A stretch of DNA of 64,000 nt from Neocallimastix lanati (nom. inval.) (GCA_016946835.1 JACVTC010000228.1:32501-96500), one strand, 5' to 3'. Counted from the stretch's first letter, positions 48,595-62,944 are shown. The notes: generated from the sequence alone by a model not told the origin. Made by a program: numbers and translations.

Positions 48595-50482
48595 TTATTT
48601 ATTAATTGCGTTTATTTGTTGAAGTTATTCTTTCACGAATTATGTATTATATATATATATATATTTATTTTCTTTTTTATATATAAGTTTTTTTTTATTT
48701 TTTTTATCTATTTATTTTCGATTGTAATTGATTCTTTATTAATAAAAAATAAAAAAAAAGCATTTAAAAATATATATATATATTAAATATAATAATAAAA
48801 TTTTAATTATAAATATATATATTTACATTTAAATTTATATATATATATTATTTTCTTAATTATTTTCAATACTACATTCAATTATTGCTTCAAAAATAAT
48901 TATTTTTCATAATATTAATTAATTATATATAGATTATATTATTTTTAATTTTATTTCCTACTTACTTTGTATTTTATTATGTTGTATAATTATTCGAAAT
49001 TTATAAATTTAATAATTTATAGATTAAATTTTCTTTTAATTTTATTTTATTATTTCTCGCTTTTTATTTTAATTTAATTTTTACGATATAAAAGATAATT
49101 TAAGAAAAATTTTATGTACACTAATTATTTAGTTAAAATTTATTTATTTATAAATAATAATTTTTTTATTTTTTCTTAAATTATATTTTAAAGATGTTTT
49201 TTAACTCTTATAATGATTATTATTATTATTTTATTTCAAATAAAATATATTGTTATTAGAGAAACTATTTATTAGAAGCTTATTTTATTTTTTTTTAAAT
49301 TGAATTTTATAAAAAAAAAAAAAAAAAAGTCACAAAGTATTTCTTTGTTACTGAATGAAAATTATATAAAAAAAATATACGATAAGTATAACTTTAATTA
49401 AAATAATATATCATTCATTAAATATTTGAAAATTTAATCCTTCTTACATTCAATTTTTTTAAATAATAAAAAGAAATTAAATATATGAGTAAGAAAAGAA
49501 GTAAAAAGAAAAAAAAAAATTACTTAATAATATATATACTTAAGAAAAATGGAAAAAAAAGAACAAAAAAAAATGAATGAATGAAAAAATTATTAGATAC
49601 AAAATTAATTAATTAATTAATTAATTAATTGTTAGAGTTTAGTGTATTTCGAATAATTTAATGAACTTTATTAATTATTGATATTAATGTTTTATATTTA
49701 TATGGTTATATTATTACACAATATCAATTAAAGAAAAATTTTTTATAATTAATGAAAAAAATTGCAAAAAAAAAAAATAATAATAATCATAGATTATCTA
49801 ATGTTTTATAATTTAACTAAAAATTTAAGAATCTTGATAATTTTCCTATTTGGTACTATATTATTTATTTACTAATAATAATGTTAATAATTAAGCTGAC
49901 ATTGAATATAAAGTTAATAAATAAATTACAAGAGTATTAAGAAGTGAAGCTTAATAAATAATTATTTTCAAAGAAGATTATTTGCTATTGTTTATTTTAT
50001 ATTACAACTAATTATAAGATAGATAATTATCTAATTTTTACATTTATATTTATGATAAAATAATAGTAACTAATAAAAATTATAATAAAAATATATAAAA
50101 CAGAGCTTTTTTTTTTTTTTTTTTTTTAAGAAAAAAACTAATTATAATATAATTATTATTATTATTATTTATTATTTATAAGTAAATACTCTATTTCTAT
50201 TATTTATTATTTATTATATATTTATTTATTTTCTTACTCTACATATTATAATTATATATTAGTTTTCCTTTAGCACTATTTATAAATGAATAAGAACATG
50301 ACTAATTAATTAAATTTTAATTAAACACATAATCCTAGTAAATAATTATCCATATAAAACAAAGAATATATTAAAGAATTCTTAAAATATATTTTATCAT
50401 ATATATAATATATAATAATATATATTACTTTTTTTGTCCTACCAGTTTAAAAAAAAAAAAGTTATATTTTAATAATCATAAA
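48324..50482. other. intergenic, AT-only
   Basis: No gene seen. T run of about 38 bases at 48556-48593; (ATTA)n at about 49600-49630. Confidence 0.5.
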
Positions 50483-50520
50483 TTTATTATTATTATTATT
50501 AATTATTATTATTATTATTA

Positions 50521-50551
<31 letters not shown>

Positions 50552-50564
50552 ATTATTATTATTA

Positions 50565-50620
<56 letters not shown>

Positions 50621-50655
50621 ATTATTATTATTAATTATTATTATTATTATTTTTA
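50483..50655. repeat. (ATT)n array with regular AATT interruptions
   Basis: ATT runs of 4 to 8 units, each closed by AATT, repeated about eight times. A higher-order unit made by slippage. Confidence 0.85.
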
Positions 50656-50852
50656 CTAAGAGTCAAGAATATAGAGTTTTTAATTATGTTAACTTTATTA
50701 GTATAGTTTATGATATTTTATTATTAGTTACTAATACTTTATTATTCTAAATGTTTTTATACTATTATATATCAATTATATCAATATATGTTTTAATACA
50801 TTTGAAGCTTATTTTTCATGTATCTCATAATTCTAACATTCTCCCTTAAACT
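50656..50852 (-). mobile_element. copia-type 3' LTR start with polypurine tract (remnant)
   Basis: On the minus strand, AGTTTAAGGGAGAA (50852-50839) is followed at once by TGTTAGAATTATGAG (from 50838). This is the usual polypurine tract/3' LTR junction of Ty1/copia elements. About 45 bases of this LTR start recur at 9785-9829 (AAGCTTATTTTTCAT shared). The left end of the LTR runs into the ATT array and was not located. No intact internal genes follow to the right. Confidence 0.45.
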
Positions 50853-52769
50853 AAGTTATTTTATAATGAATAAATTTGTTTACTGGTGAATATATGTATA
50901 TAAAATTATCCTATTTAATAATGTTAACTTGATATTAATGAATAAAATAATTTTTATATTATATTAATTCTTTAATTCGATTTAATATTGTTAAAATAAT
51001 TTCTTAAATATATTTGTAAAATAATAGCTTTCCCCTAAAACTAAATATGTAATATTAACATTATTACTCCATTAATATTGGACATCTCTTATAATATTTG
51101 GATTATATATACCATTTATATGATAGAAGCCTTTCTCTTGAAAGGTGATATTATACCATCTCAATTAGTGTGAATGCCTCTATCACTTTCAGTTATTATT
51201 CGCTTTGAATATTAGGGCTAATTTTTATATATATTTTGATTTACTATGTAGTCTTAGCGATAACTGTTAATATTTTTAATATGTTATGTTTTAAATTCGA
51301 AATTAAATAATATGTTTTATTATTAAAGGTTTACTAAGTCGATATGTCTATATAGTAATGTGCTAAATAGATATATAAATGATAAAATAAATATATTTAT
51401 ATGATTTGATTTAATACAAAAAATTTATTTATTAAAATTAATTGTATTTAAAATTCTATTAAAATAATTTTTACAATAACTTTACAAAGAATATAAAAAT
51501 TAAATATTTATATCTCTCTTTTATAAGTTGAATAATAATAACACTTTAATTTTAAGATATTAATAAAATATTAATATTTATATGTTTAAAATATTTAATT
51601 TTGGATTAATTTAATATAATAATATAAATAATTATACAATTGATATATATGTTGTAAAAATATATAAAAGTATATGATATAAATAAATGGGTATTTATTT
51701 AGTGATGTCATATATAAATAATTTGAATTAATTATTAATAAAAATCTTAATTATTAATATTCTCAGAATTATTATGTGTAAGATAATTCCTTAAATATTA
51801 AATGAGTTTATATTAATTATTAATTATTAAAGTATACATTATTTATTTTTAAAAAAATAATATTATTAATTATTGAAATGGGAAATGTAAATAACTGAAA
51901 TTGAGATTTCAATTCAGTCGTAATTTCAATATATATCAGTGTACTTCATAACTTATAATCTTGGAGTATTGTAACGAATCCTAAAATTAATAATATTAAT
52001 AATAATTATTTTAATAAATAATTATTTATTTCATATTATAATATTATAAAATATTTATTATTAATATAACCAAAAATATAATAATATAAGAAATTTATCT
52101 TCTTATTTTTACAGAAATATTAGTAATAGAAAGTTAAGTAGGAATACGAACATTTTGGAATATTTGAGTTATTATTTAAATTGTTAAATTTCATATTATT
52201 TATCTTATTGCATAATATAAAAATAATTTATCAATATTTTAATTAATTATGTTTTAATGAAATTTTTACAGAAAATAGTGAATAATTAGGGCGTAGTTGC
52301 TGAAGTAATGTTAAAAATATGGGATTTACTTGTTAATCATGAGATTCAGATAATTCTTATATTGAAAAGTAAGATAATATATTGAAAAGTATAATAATAT
52401 TATAAAAAATTTAATAGAAATAAAAAATAATAATATAATTTTGATATTAATATTAATATAGTACCTTTGTAAGTAATAATATATTGATTATTGATAAAAA
52501 GACTAAGATGTTAATAATAAAAATAGAATATTTGTAATATAATTAATTACAATAAAAAAAATTAGATTATTATCGATGAATAATACATGAATTGCTTTAA
52601 AAGATATTAATAATTATTAATAATTTTTATAATGTAGGAAAGTTATATGAGATAAAAAAAAAAAAAAAATAACTTTATTTTGAGGGTTAAGTTGCTTTAG
52701 ATAAACATAACTAAAATAATAATTTCTGTTTATTTTGTATCAATATACCCCTACTGAGATTAAATCTAC
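50853..52769. other. retrotransposon-type flank, no gene recognised
   Basis: Slightly GC-richer patches (51070-51240, 51870-51985, 52280-52340) but no frame I can name. TGTAACGAATCC at 51970, read on the minus strand, is GGATTCGTTACA, a common 3' end of Ty3/gypsy LTRs, and could be the outer LTR end of the integrase relic to the right. A matching LTR start was not found. Confidence 0.35.
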
Positions 52770-53570
52770 ATAGTAGCTGAGATAAGCTTTATTATATTCT
52801 TTAAATGAACATTGCGATTCATTTGAATTCCGGACTTCAGATCAGCAAGAGTATACTCTATTAAACTGCTTTTTAATTACTTGCGGAGGACCTACAAAGC
52901 AATGTAAGATTCAAGCTTGGTTCTAGAGAAGGTCCTTACTAAAACTAAATCACCAGGTTTAATTCTTTTGGCTTGGTTCATACTATTCTTTTCTTCTCTT
53001 CTAATGGCCCAATACTTGTTCCAATTTTTAAAATTTGTGACAGCTTCAACAGTCCATAGATAATGATTAACAAATTTTTTGTGGAGTATTTTATAGGTAG
53101 ATTTGTTAATTTTTTTAGTTGGTCTAACAGTATTATCAAATAGTTACTGATCTTAGCAACTATACACAAGCTCAAAGCTAGAATGATTAGTAACAGAATA
53201 TATAGTAGTACGGAGAGCCCAAAGAGCAAAGGGTAATACCCCATCCATTCTTTATATTTTTTCACTTAATAATCTAAGCAATTTACCAATTTCTTTATTA
53301 CGGAATTCATTAAAACCATTTGTTTCACAATGATAAGTAGTACTAAATTTTACGTAAACATCATAAAAGCCAAGAAATATTTTGGTCATATAAGATGTAA
53401 ATTGGACATTGTTATCCGTAGTAATTACTCGTGGTATATCATTTCTTTCAAAAACATATATAAAAAATTTTGTAACATATTGTGAGGTTATATTCTTGAT
53501 AGGAGTAGCTTCTACTTATTTGGTAAAATAATTTAAAACTACTATAATGTACTGATAATTATAATGAAAC
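52770..53570 (-). pseudogene. Ty3/gypsy integrase, degenerate
   Basis: Minus-strand frames give the integrase core in order: QYIIVVLNYFTK (about 53530-53565) then VEATPIKNITSQYVTKFF (about 53465-53520), RVITTDNNVQFTS (second catalytic Asp, about 53410-53450), TTYHCETNGFNEFRNKEI (with the catalytic Glu, about 53290-53345), FALWALRTTIYSVTNHSSFE (about 53175-53235), then the C-terminal region GDLVLVRTFSRTKLES (about 52905-52950) and YTLADLKSG (about 52835-52860). Stops occur after YFTK, SEKI and VYSC and within the C-terminal part, so it is dead. Reverse transcriptase and gag are not present nearby. Its upstream side is interrupted at about 53575 by the SINE-like island. Confidence 0.8.
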
Positions 53571-53590
53571 CAAGAGTTAATAAAGTAATT

Positions 53591-54440
53591 ACCATGGTCT
53601 GGTGGTAAGTCACCATGATCACCAAGCCAGACCACTTGGGTTTGACTCTTACCTTCCCCAAATCTATATTAATTTTAGTTTAATTAGCGAGATTGTTATA
53701 GAAGTTATTATAATTTCTTCGGTTAAATAGTTAAATCGAATGAAACTAGAATATTATAATAATTATTTTTATCATTTTTTCCATAAGATTCATTTTCAAG
53801 AAAGAAGTCTTGATTTCTCTAACTTTCATTAAATCAAACTTTTTCAGAAACTGTTTTTTCCGAAAAATATATATATAAATATTAATTCTGTTTCTAAAAA
53901 ATAATTTTGTTTGTGCTTTTATTAATTAATTAATTAATAAGTAATTTGAGATATTACAATGACCAATTATTTATAAATAATATTTTATATTTTATTAAAT
54001 TAATAAAACATTTTTCTAATAAAAAGAATTACTTTCTATTTAATGTAGGAGTATTGGTTGTAAAAAAAAAAAAAAACGTTAAAATAAAAGCACTGAAAGG
54101 AATAATATCGTATAACCCTGTTTATGGACTAGTTGAAGTTGTAAATCAAGATGTGGCTTATAATTATAAGAGTACTATTAAACTACCTTACTCTTGGAAA
54201 ACTATTACCAGATTCTATTATTTTGAAGAATTTTATACTAATTTAAAGAATGAAAATAATAATAGCATATTGGAGGAAGTGAATGATTCCCGTTCCGATG
54301 CTCGTTATCAATGGAGATATATGTAGGAATGTATAGGTAATTCGGCCCCTGGTGGACATATAACGAGGTGTTGTGAGCGGCGACGCTGTACTGGTATGCC
54401 ATATATCATAACTGTTGGGGTACCTATTATGTGTGTCTCT
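53591..54440 (+). mobile_element. possible SINE-like element (hairpin plus B-box-like head, GC-richer tail)
   Basis: The head at 53595-53634 is an inverted repeat (TGGTCTGG-TGGT pairing with ACCA-AG-CCAGACCA). It is followed at once by GGGTTTGACTC (53638-53648), near the Pol III B-box, the same layout as the 21211 element. Near the right end CGAGGTGTTGTGA (54364-54376) matches CGAAGTGTTGTGA at 21709-21721, also close to the 3' end there. The block breaks the gypsy integrase homology at its left edge, as an insertion would. An open frame at 53946-54326 has no ATG until its last residue and no known domain. No target-site duplication or clean A tail was found, so the extent is uncertain. Confidence 0.35.
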
Positions 54441-55703
54441 GTATTTTTTAATTTTTTTTCAAAAACCAAATTATTATAATATATTTTAACATTAAATTTT
54501 AGTTCATAATATTTTTTCCAAAATCAAATTTTTATAATAAATTTTAAAATTAAATTTTAGTTCTTAATTTTTTTCAAAGACTAAATCTTTATAATTAAAT
54601 TTTATCATATTTATATTTGATTTTATTAAAAAAAAATTTTATATAATAATATATGAAAAAAATAGCAGAAAAATAAATAAATAGTATTTATTTATTATTT
54701 ATTTATTTATTATTTATTTATTTATTATTTATTTATTTATTTATTATTTATTTATTATTTATTATTTATTTATTTATTTATTATTTATTTATTTATATAT
54801 TTATTCTTTTATTTATTCTTTTATTTATTCTTTTGATACTTTATAATTATAACAAAAAAAATATATTTTTAATAAATAAATTTATTATAATTTTATTCAA
54901 ATATATTACTTTCAGATCTATTGTATTATTTTTAATTTAATTTTTCAATAATAATTAATTTTGAGCTAATCAATGAACAGATTTAATATATATTCAAACA
55001 AATTTTTTAGTGCTAAATAAATAATTATAATTATATTTCATATAATTATATAAATATAGAAGAAACTAAAAAGTTTAATAATAATTATAAAATATTTATA
55101 TGCAATAATTAATATTATTAATCTTTTTTTTTTAAATACTATATTAATATATTAAAAATACTAATATTTTTTTAATATATTAAAATTTTAAAAAATAAGG
55201 AAAAATTATAATATATTCATATATTATTATTGTTATTTTTTTTTTTATTTTTGAACTTTTTTTTATTAATAAATTGTCATAAAATTGTAATAAATAAAAT
55301 AAATAAAGCCATTTAAAAGTACAGTATTGAAGTGTTGTAATATAATAATAATACTAATATAAACAAAAATTTTGATTTTTTTTTTTTAAAAAAAAGTATA
55401 TATATAAGAACAAACAAATATAATTTAATTTTCATTAAAAAAAAGTATATAAAAATTTAAAAAAATATACAATTTAAAGAAAAAATAAACAAATAAAATA
55501 ATGAATTAATGGTATCTTTAAAATTTTGGATTAATTTTTCAGAACTAAATATTTAAATATTTTTTAGTTTATAGTAAATAAATCATAAAATTAATTGGTA
55601 AACATACTAACACAAAATTGAATATTATTAAATCATTTATTAAAAACAAATTATATCTTTTTATTTTAATTTAATAATAATACGAAACATTAAAATATCA
55701 AAA

Positions 55704-55735
<32 letters not shown>

Positions 55736-56222
55736 GATAAAAATATTAATAATAACAATAAAATTGTTATAATAGTAATAACAATAATATATAAAAGATT
55801 AAATAAATTATATGTTCAATTGTATTTATTATAGGAGAATTTTAAAATAAATTTCAAATAATTGAAAATAAACATTTTCAAATATTTTTAATAATTATTC
55901 TTTATAAATATTTATTTATTCTTTACAAATATTTATTTATTCTTTATAAATATTTATTTATTTTTTATTAATATATATATATCATATATACATTCAACAA
56001 ATTAAATCTTTGAATATTATAAAGGAAAAAAGTGGTTCCTTCATTTTGATTACATCCAAGAAGCTTAGGCTTTTATTATTTATATTAAAATTAATTATAG
56101 GTTTAAAATAATAAAAGATTTTTTTTTTTTTTTAAAAAAAAAAAAATTATATATAAATAATTATATATATAATAGAATATTTATTTTTAAATAAATTTAG
56201 AATTTCTTAATTTAATTTAATA
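54441..56222. other. intergenic, AT-only; 5' flank of the CEP350-like gene
   Basis: No gene seen. (TTTA)n/(TTATTTA)n array at 54676-54835 and a three-fold TTTACAAATATTTATTTATT-type repeat at 55900-55965. Confidence 0.5.
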
Positions 56223-59200
56223 ATGCAATCATTCCAACCTTTAAAAGAAGAAAAAATAATTAAAATTAATCAAGAAAGTATAAACAATGAAGACAATATG
56301 GAATTAATAAATGAAAAAGTTTCAATATCAAAAAAAGAAAAAAAAATAAATCATCTTAATGAAAGAAAAAGAAAAAGAATACCAGTTCAAAATGTAGGCA
56401 TAATTCAAAATTTAGATGAAAAATATAAAATTCAAGAAAATGAGTCTTCTTTAGGAAAGTCAATTCTAAAAGAATCAGAAACAAACAATATATCGAAGCC
56501 AAAAAAATATTATGATCAAGAAGAGATAAAAAAAATTATAAAAGAAAAAAAATTAAGTAGAAAAGCGAGTCAGGAAGAAATGGATCAAGTTGTACCAGAA
56601 AAACCAAAAAGCAAATTTTATGATGTTAACGAAGTAAGAGATTTTATGCGTAAAAGATTAAAGGCACGTGAAGAACAGCATAAAAAAAATATAATCGATA
56701 AAGAGAAAAAAAGAATTGAAATAAAAGAGCGTCTTGAAAAATTAAGAGAATTTCAAAAAAAGCAATTAAATAATAGTAATAATAATAATAAGGAAAAATT
56801 AAATAATAATAATGAAACAATTATATCCGAAAAAAATAATCAAAAAACAAAAGGAAAAATGCCTTTAATTCAAAAAAATAATTATATCGATACATTATTT
56901 TCTAAAAATGAAAATGATATAATTATTATAAATAAGTTAAATGATGATAATAAAATTACAACAAGCGATACCTTTACCTATCCATCAGATAATTCAAATA
57001 TATATTCCTCTCTTGATAATTCAGAATATAGAAATATACCAACAAAAATGATTGACTATTCTTATGATGAATTATCAAATAATAATCCTAATACAACAAA
57101 CAATTACTTAAAAAATACTTCAGTAATAAATATTGATAATGAGGATTATTCAGTTGAGTCATTACAATCACAAGCTAAACGAATTCAAGAATTAATTAAA
57201 AATGCTGAAGTTTTAGCTCAAAAAATTGAACAACACACTACAAAATCTCCAAAATCTAAAGTAAATTCAACTAATAAATCGAATACTTACGAAAGAGAGC
57301 TTTTATTAAATAATTATCCCAATTCGTTAAAAGAAAGTAAGAGTTCTTCTTCTTCATTATCTTATAGTCAAAATTTTATACCATCCAAAAGTTATAGTTT
57401 AAATATTAGTAACAATTCAAATATAAATGTTTCAACATCCCCAAAGCAATATAGAAAGTTATTTAGTTATCATGAATCTTCTGCATCAAAATCAATTCCG
57501 TCAGAGATAAAAAACATTTCTAATGAAGATTTATTATTAAAACAACCCCAATCACCCAAATCTACAACAAATAAATTGAAAGAAAAAGAGCCATACTATC
57601 AAACTCAAAATCAAATACATATGGATATATTCATTAATAATGGTATATCTGTTGATGATACTAAGGATAAATTTTCTAAAATAATATCAACAGAATTAAA
57701 CGGAAATACATGGTTATCGGAAAACCAGTTATATAACGATTTGGACAGAAGTTTTACCAATTCAGAACATAAAAATAATTTTGAATATAATAATGATTTC
57801 ACAAACATGTCAAATTATACATCATTAGATGATTCAAGTCATTCTTCTGATTATTACCATGATCATCTTTCCCATCATTCTTTATCAGGAAAATTAATGA
57901 GTGAAGTAAATTATTTAAATTCTTTGGACGAAACAAATCGTCATTTAGATGAAATAGAAAATGACAGAAAATCACCAATCGCTGAACAAGAAATGACAAC
58001 AGTAATTCAAGACTTTGTTATAAAACAAAAAAAACACGAAAAAGATATTGAAAATGCCAAAAAATTTAGAGAGAATCAATTAAAAAGTATTGGTATTCAT
58101 TCATTTTTAGATGATAATGAAAAAAGTGTAATAGTCGAAAATTCAAGAGATAATACAATAAATAATCCAGAAAACACTGGAAAATCATCTAATAAAAAGG
58201 AATCAATTCCTTCTTTATTAATTCAACATGATCAAATTATGGAAAAAGATGCAAAGTTAATTAGCAGTCTTGACAATGATTTCATTCATAATGCAAATAA
58301 ATCCTCAATAAACAAAGAAAATGTTTATTCAGAAAGAAAAATATCTGATTCAGAAAGTAGTATAGAAAATAGAAGCATTAAAATTAATACAAATAAAGTT
58401 CCAAATAAAACTCATATATCTTTTTCAAATGAACAAAATCAAACTCCAAATGGAAATAAGAATGAATCAGAAATAGAGAAGGATATTGATTTTATTTCTG
58501 TTAAAAATCAAGATTCATCGAATATGACAATTAGTCCAAGGTATAGTTCACCAAAAAGTATTAAGTCAGAAGAAGATTTACGAAGAATTAGTCGCTTCCT
58601 TGAAAAAGAAAAATATCCTAATACACAAAGAAGTAGAAGTAAAAGTCCTAATCCAGGAAATCATTACTATGAAAGTGTGAATCTTTTTGAAAATGAAAAT
58701 GAAATCGAAAAAGAAAAAGAAAATAATGTTGAACTTGAAAAACTAAAAATACATGATTTAAATTTAACTAATTCATCATCATTACAAAATATAAATGATA
58801 AAATTGAAATTGTTAAATCAAAACTTCTTGACAATCATATAGGTAAAAAAGAATATAGATTATCAATTTCTAAAGAAATAGCAGATAATTTATTGAAAAA
58901 ACGTCAAAAAGCTATCAAATGGGAAGAAAAATTAAAAAGGGAAGAAAAAGAAATTCATGAAATTTTAAATAAGGCTTTAAGTATACAATCTAAAGACTCA
59001 GTAGCTTCAAGTGCTTCCAGTTCTTATTCACTTAATAATGATAATGACTATTTAGAAAGTCCATATAGAATAAAAGAAGAAAATAAAAGAAAGTATGGAT
59101 ATGTAAATAGTCCTTTATCTAATGGGCCTCTTAAAGCTGAACCAGAAGAAATAGTTTCAGAAAATGAAATTAAAAATGTTAAAGAACAAAAAGATTCCTT

Positions 59201-62200
59201 CGAGGATTATATGGAAGATGATGGTGAAGATGATGAAATTATTGATGAAGATTTCAATGATGATAAATATTCGACTTATTTGTCACAAAATAAATATAAA
59301 ACTGAAGAAAAAATAATTGAAAAAATGATTAATTCATCAATTAAAAATGATAATAATTCTACAACACAAGGTATTGAAGAAATTATTGACTCTAAAATAG
59401 CAGTAGCATCTCAGTCTAGTTCATATGAACTTAATAGTTATAATAATGATTTTGAAAATAATATTGAATCAAATTTTAGATCGAACTCTCTTCCAATAAC
59501 AAATATAAATTCAAATTTAAATTCAAATTTTATAATTAAACGTTCAAAATCAGAGAATAGAAAGAATATATATTCAAATATATTAGAAAATGATTTAAAA
59601 TCAAATGAATTTTCTAATTTTATTATGTATGATGAAAATAGTTTAAATGAAGAAGAAAATAAATTAAAAGAACGTATTGATTCCTTAAGGATTCAAATTG
59701 AAAAACAAAAAGTTATTGCAAAACAGTTATTCCTTGAAAAGAAAAAACAACGTCAATTAATTCATAAAAAATTATTAGAGAAAGAATCCCACTTTAGAGA
59801 ACAATTAGAACGTATTAATTTAATTGTAAAAAAGACTGAAAATGAGTTAAATGAAATAATGCAAGGAGGATCTGTTGTTGCTACACCTGATGTTTCAATT
59901 TTAAAAGATCAAGAAGATCATTTTACTGAATCAACAGAACAATATTCATCATTAGAATCTAAAGTGGATGAATTAATAAACATGAATGTTAAAAATAATA
60001 CATTTACCCAATATCAACATTCAGATTCATATGAAATAGATCAAGATACTTCAGAATCTTTTTCTAAAGAAAATGATTCATTTAAAAAAGAAGATATTGA
60101 TAATTATTCTTCTTCCATCAATGAAAATTTACAAAATGAAAGTTTAAAGAGTTCTATAAATGAAAACGAAGGTATCAAAGATATTAAAATAAAATTATCA
60201 GTTCATCATGATGATGATCAAAATGTTAAAATGAAAGTTCAAATAGGAAAAGATCAAAGAATAAAAGATGAAATTTCTGAACAAAAAAAGTCAATTCACG
60301 CTTCAATTTCTCCCCCAGTATCTAATAAAATGAATGAAAAAACAGATATTCATTCTGAAACTTCAATTAAAGCAGTGAGCATAGAAAAAAAGGAATTTGT
60401 TCCATCAATTAAAGAAGAAATAAATCATGATTATTCAGTACCATCTGAATCTGAAACTGAATCATCAAAAATATTTATTGAAGGAAATGTAATAGATTCT
60501 TCTAAACAAAAAGATAATAATGCAATTAAATCAGAAATTTCAATAGAAGAAAATATTGATGAATTTATTATAGCCGAAAACAACCAAATCAATAAAGAAT
60601 TTACTCAATCCAAAAATAGAATGGCCGCAAAGAGTAATGAAAGTAATGAAAGTGAAAAGGTACTTTCAGCTCTAGAAATGGTAGATGTAAACGTCGATGA
60701 ATCAAACAAAGATATGAGAAATGAAGAAATTCAAAGTCATTCTGCAGATCTTGTTGAAGAAAAAATAAAAATAGAAAAATCACCTGAAGAAAGAATAAAA
60801 ATAGAAGAATCTCTTAAAGAAAATATAAAAGTAGAAGAATCTTCTGAAGAAAGTATAAAAATAGAAGAATTTCTTGAAGAAAGTATAAAAGTAAACGAAT
60901 CTCTTAAAGAAAGTATAAAAGTAGAAGAACCTCATGAAAAAAGTAATAAAGCTGAGGAATCTAATGAAGAAAGTAGTAAAATAGAAGAATCTCAAGAAGA
61001 ATTTATAATAGTAGAAAAGCAGCAATATGATGAGAGTAAAAGCCAATCAACAAAAGAAAATAGTGAACAACAAGATGATTCTCAAAGTATTAAAGACATT
61101 CGCGAAGAACTAAATGAAAATGTTGAAAATGTTGAAGAAAATATTAAAGAAAACATCGAAGTAAAATCTTTAAAAATAATAAATTTAACTGAATCATCAG
61201 AAATTATGAATACGAAACAGAAATTACATATCTCAGAATCAAAATCAAAGGATATTGGAAATGATAGTGATAATGGATATAATGACGTACTTATAGAAGA
61301 TCAAATTTCGAATTTATCTTCAAAAATAAATTCTCTTTCCTCAAACATAGAAGAAAATCAGAAAATTCATGATGATATTGAGAAAAGTATGAGGGAAATT
61401 TTAAAGAATAGTATAGAAGAAGAAATTGATGATAATATTGTCATTCAAGAAAAGGATAAATCACTTAATGAATTATCAAAAAAATCAGAAGATATAGTTG
61501 AATCGATTAAAAGTCCAAAAAGTATTACTGAAAATGAAATTAAAAACGATAAATCTGAAGAAATTATGACAGAAAATATTTCAAAGAAATCTGAAAATGA
61601 AAATGAAAATGATAAACTTGAGGAAATTCCAATAGATGATATTTCAAAGAAATCTGAAAATGAAATTGAAAATGATAAATTTGAGGAAATCCCAACGGAA
61701 AATATTTTAGAAAAACCTGAGAATGAAATAAGTGTAATTAGTGAGGAAATGAATACTTTGAATAGTAAAGAAAAAGAAACAATGAATGATGAAGATATTG
61801 ATAAAGCTCTCGCTATATTACAAGAAGCATCCGATATTATTAAGAGAGATTGGACTAAACCAGAAGAAATTCAAAAAGAAAAAGAAGAAGAAAGTGAAAA
61901 ACAAGAAATTATTACAGATATAACACAGCAAATATTTAATGAATTACTTACTGATACTATGAATAGTAAGTTTATATATATATAATTAATTATTAATTGT
62001 TTTATTTATTTATTTATTTATTTATTTTACTTTATTCAACATTAATATTTTTTATATATTAAAATTTATATATTTAATTTTTTTATTCATAATTTTTAAT
62101 ATAAATTTTATTAACTTTTATTTTAATTCAAATTATTATTATTTATAATGTAGTGGTGGATGAAATTACGGAATTAAAGAATAATCAACAAAAATTATTA

Positions 62201-62944
62201 AATGAAGAACTTATTGCTCAACCTATTGATGAAAGTACTGATACTGATCTTGAAACAGATATAGCTGTAAATGATATTACTGACAGTATGATGGAAGGAT
62301 TAATTGAAGAAATTTTAAAGGATGTAGAATTAAAAGAAAAACTTGAAAATGATCTATCAATTAAAGAAAATGGTATATTAAAACCAGAGGATAATACATC
62401 ACAAAGAATTACGTCAAAAGTTTTCGAAAAAATTGATATTGGTACAGTTGATAGAATAGCGACTTCATTCTTAGAAAAGATACCTGAAGCAGATTATATT
62501 GAACCACCATTTATTTCTGCTTCAACTTTAAGCATGTTTGATGAATATCCATTAGATTTTGATGAAAGAATGAGAATTAGAATTATTTTTGATATGGTTA
62601 ATGAAGCTATAACAGATATATTTAAAAATATTACTTACGCATCAAATCCAAATAATTGGTTAAGAGTAAAACAATCTCTTCCACCAAGAGCAATAAAAGC
62701 TCAAGAAATTAGAAATAAAGTATTAGAATTATTAAATAAATGGACCAAAAATCGTGAAGATTATAATTTAGAACCTCAACCAGTACTTGAATTGCAATTA
62801 AAAGAAGAAGAAAAACCATTTGTAGATTATGATGATAGAAATATTCAAATTCAAAATCAAGTAACAGAAATGATTTGGAATGATTTATTAGAAGATTCAG
62901 TAAATTGGTTAAATAAAATAGAAGAATCAAAAAATAAAAATTAA
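56223..62944 (+). CDS. CEP350-like centrosome/basal-body protein, two exons, 2177 residues
   Basis: Exon 1 is 56223-61965, the intron starts GTAAGT and ends AATGTAG (61966-62153), and exon 2 is 62154-62944; the splice gives TDTMN-M-VDEITE. Near residues 95-190 are two related short motifs, YYDQEEIKKIIKEKK and FYDVNEVRDFMRKRLKARE, then a basic coiled coil, as in CEP350/CAP350 proteins. Further coiled coils lie at about 310-335, 880-920 and 1140-1215 (LRIQIEKQKVIAKQ). Most of the rest is Ser/Asn/Glu-rich and disordered, including eight 10-residue repeats (EESIKIEE type) near 1519-1600 and three longer ones (ISKKSENE) near 1780-1840. The C-terminal domain in exon 2 (IIFDMVNEAITDIF, EEEKPFVDYDDRNIQIQNQV, LEDSVNWLNKI) matches the end of CEP350, related to DUF4378. 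Family role: centriole-associated microtubule anchoring. No CAP-Gly domain was seen. It probably acts at zoospore flagellar basal bodies. Confidence 0.75.

Noticed and set aside
53946-54326. 126-residue protein
   Set aside because: No ATG until the last residue, no known domain, and it lies inside a probable retroposon island.
60601-61046. minus-strand Phe/Tyr-rich frames over the CEP350-like gene
   Set aside because: Antisense readings of Glu/Lys-rich coding repeats.
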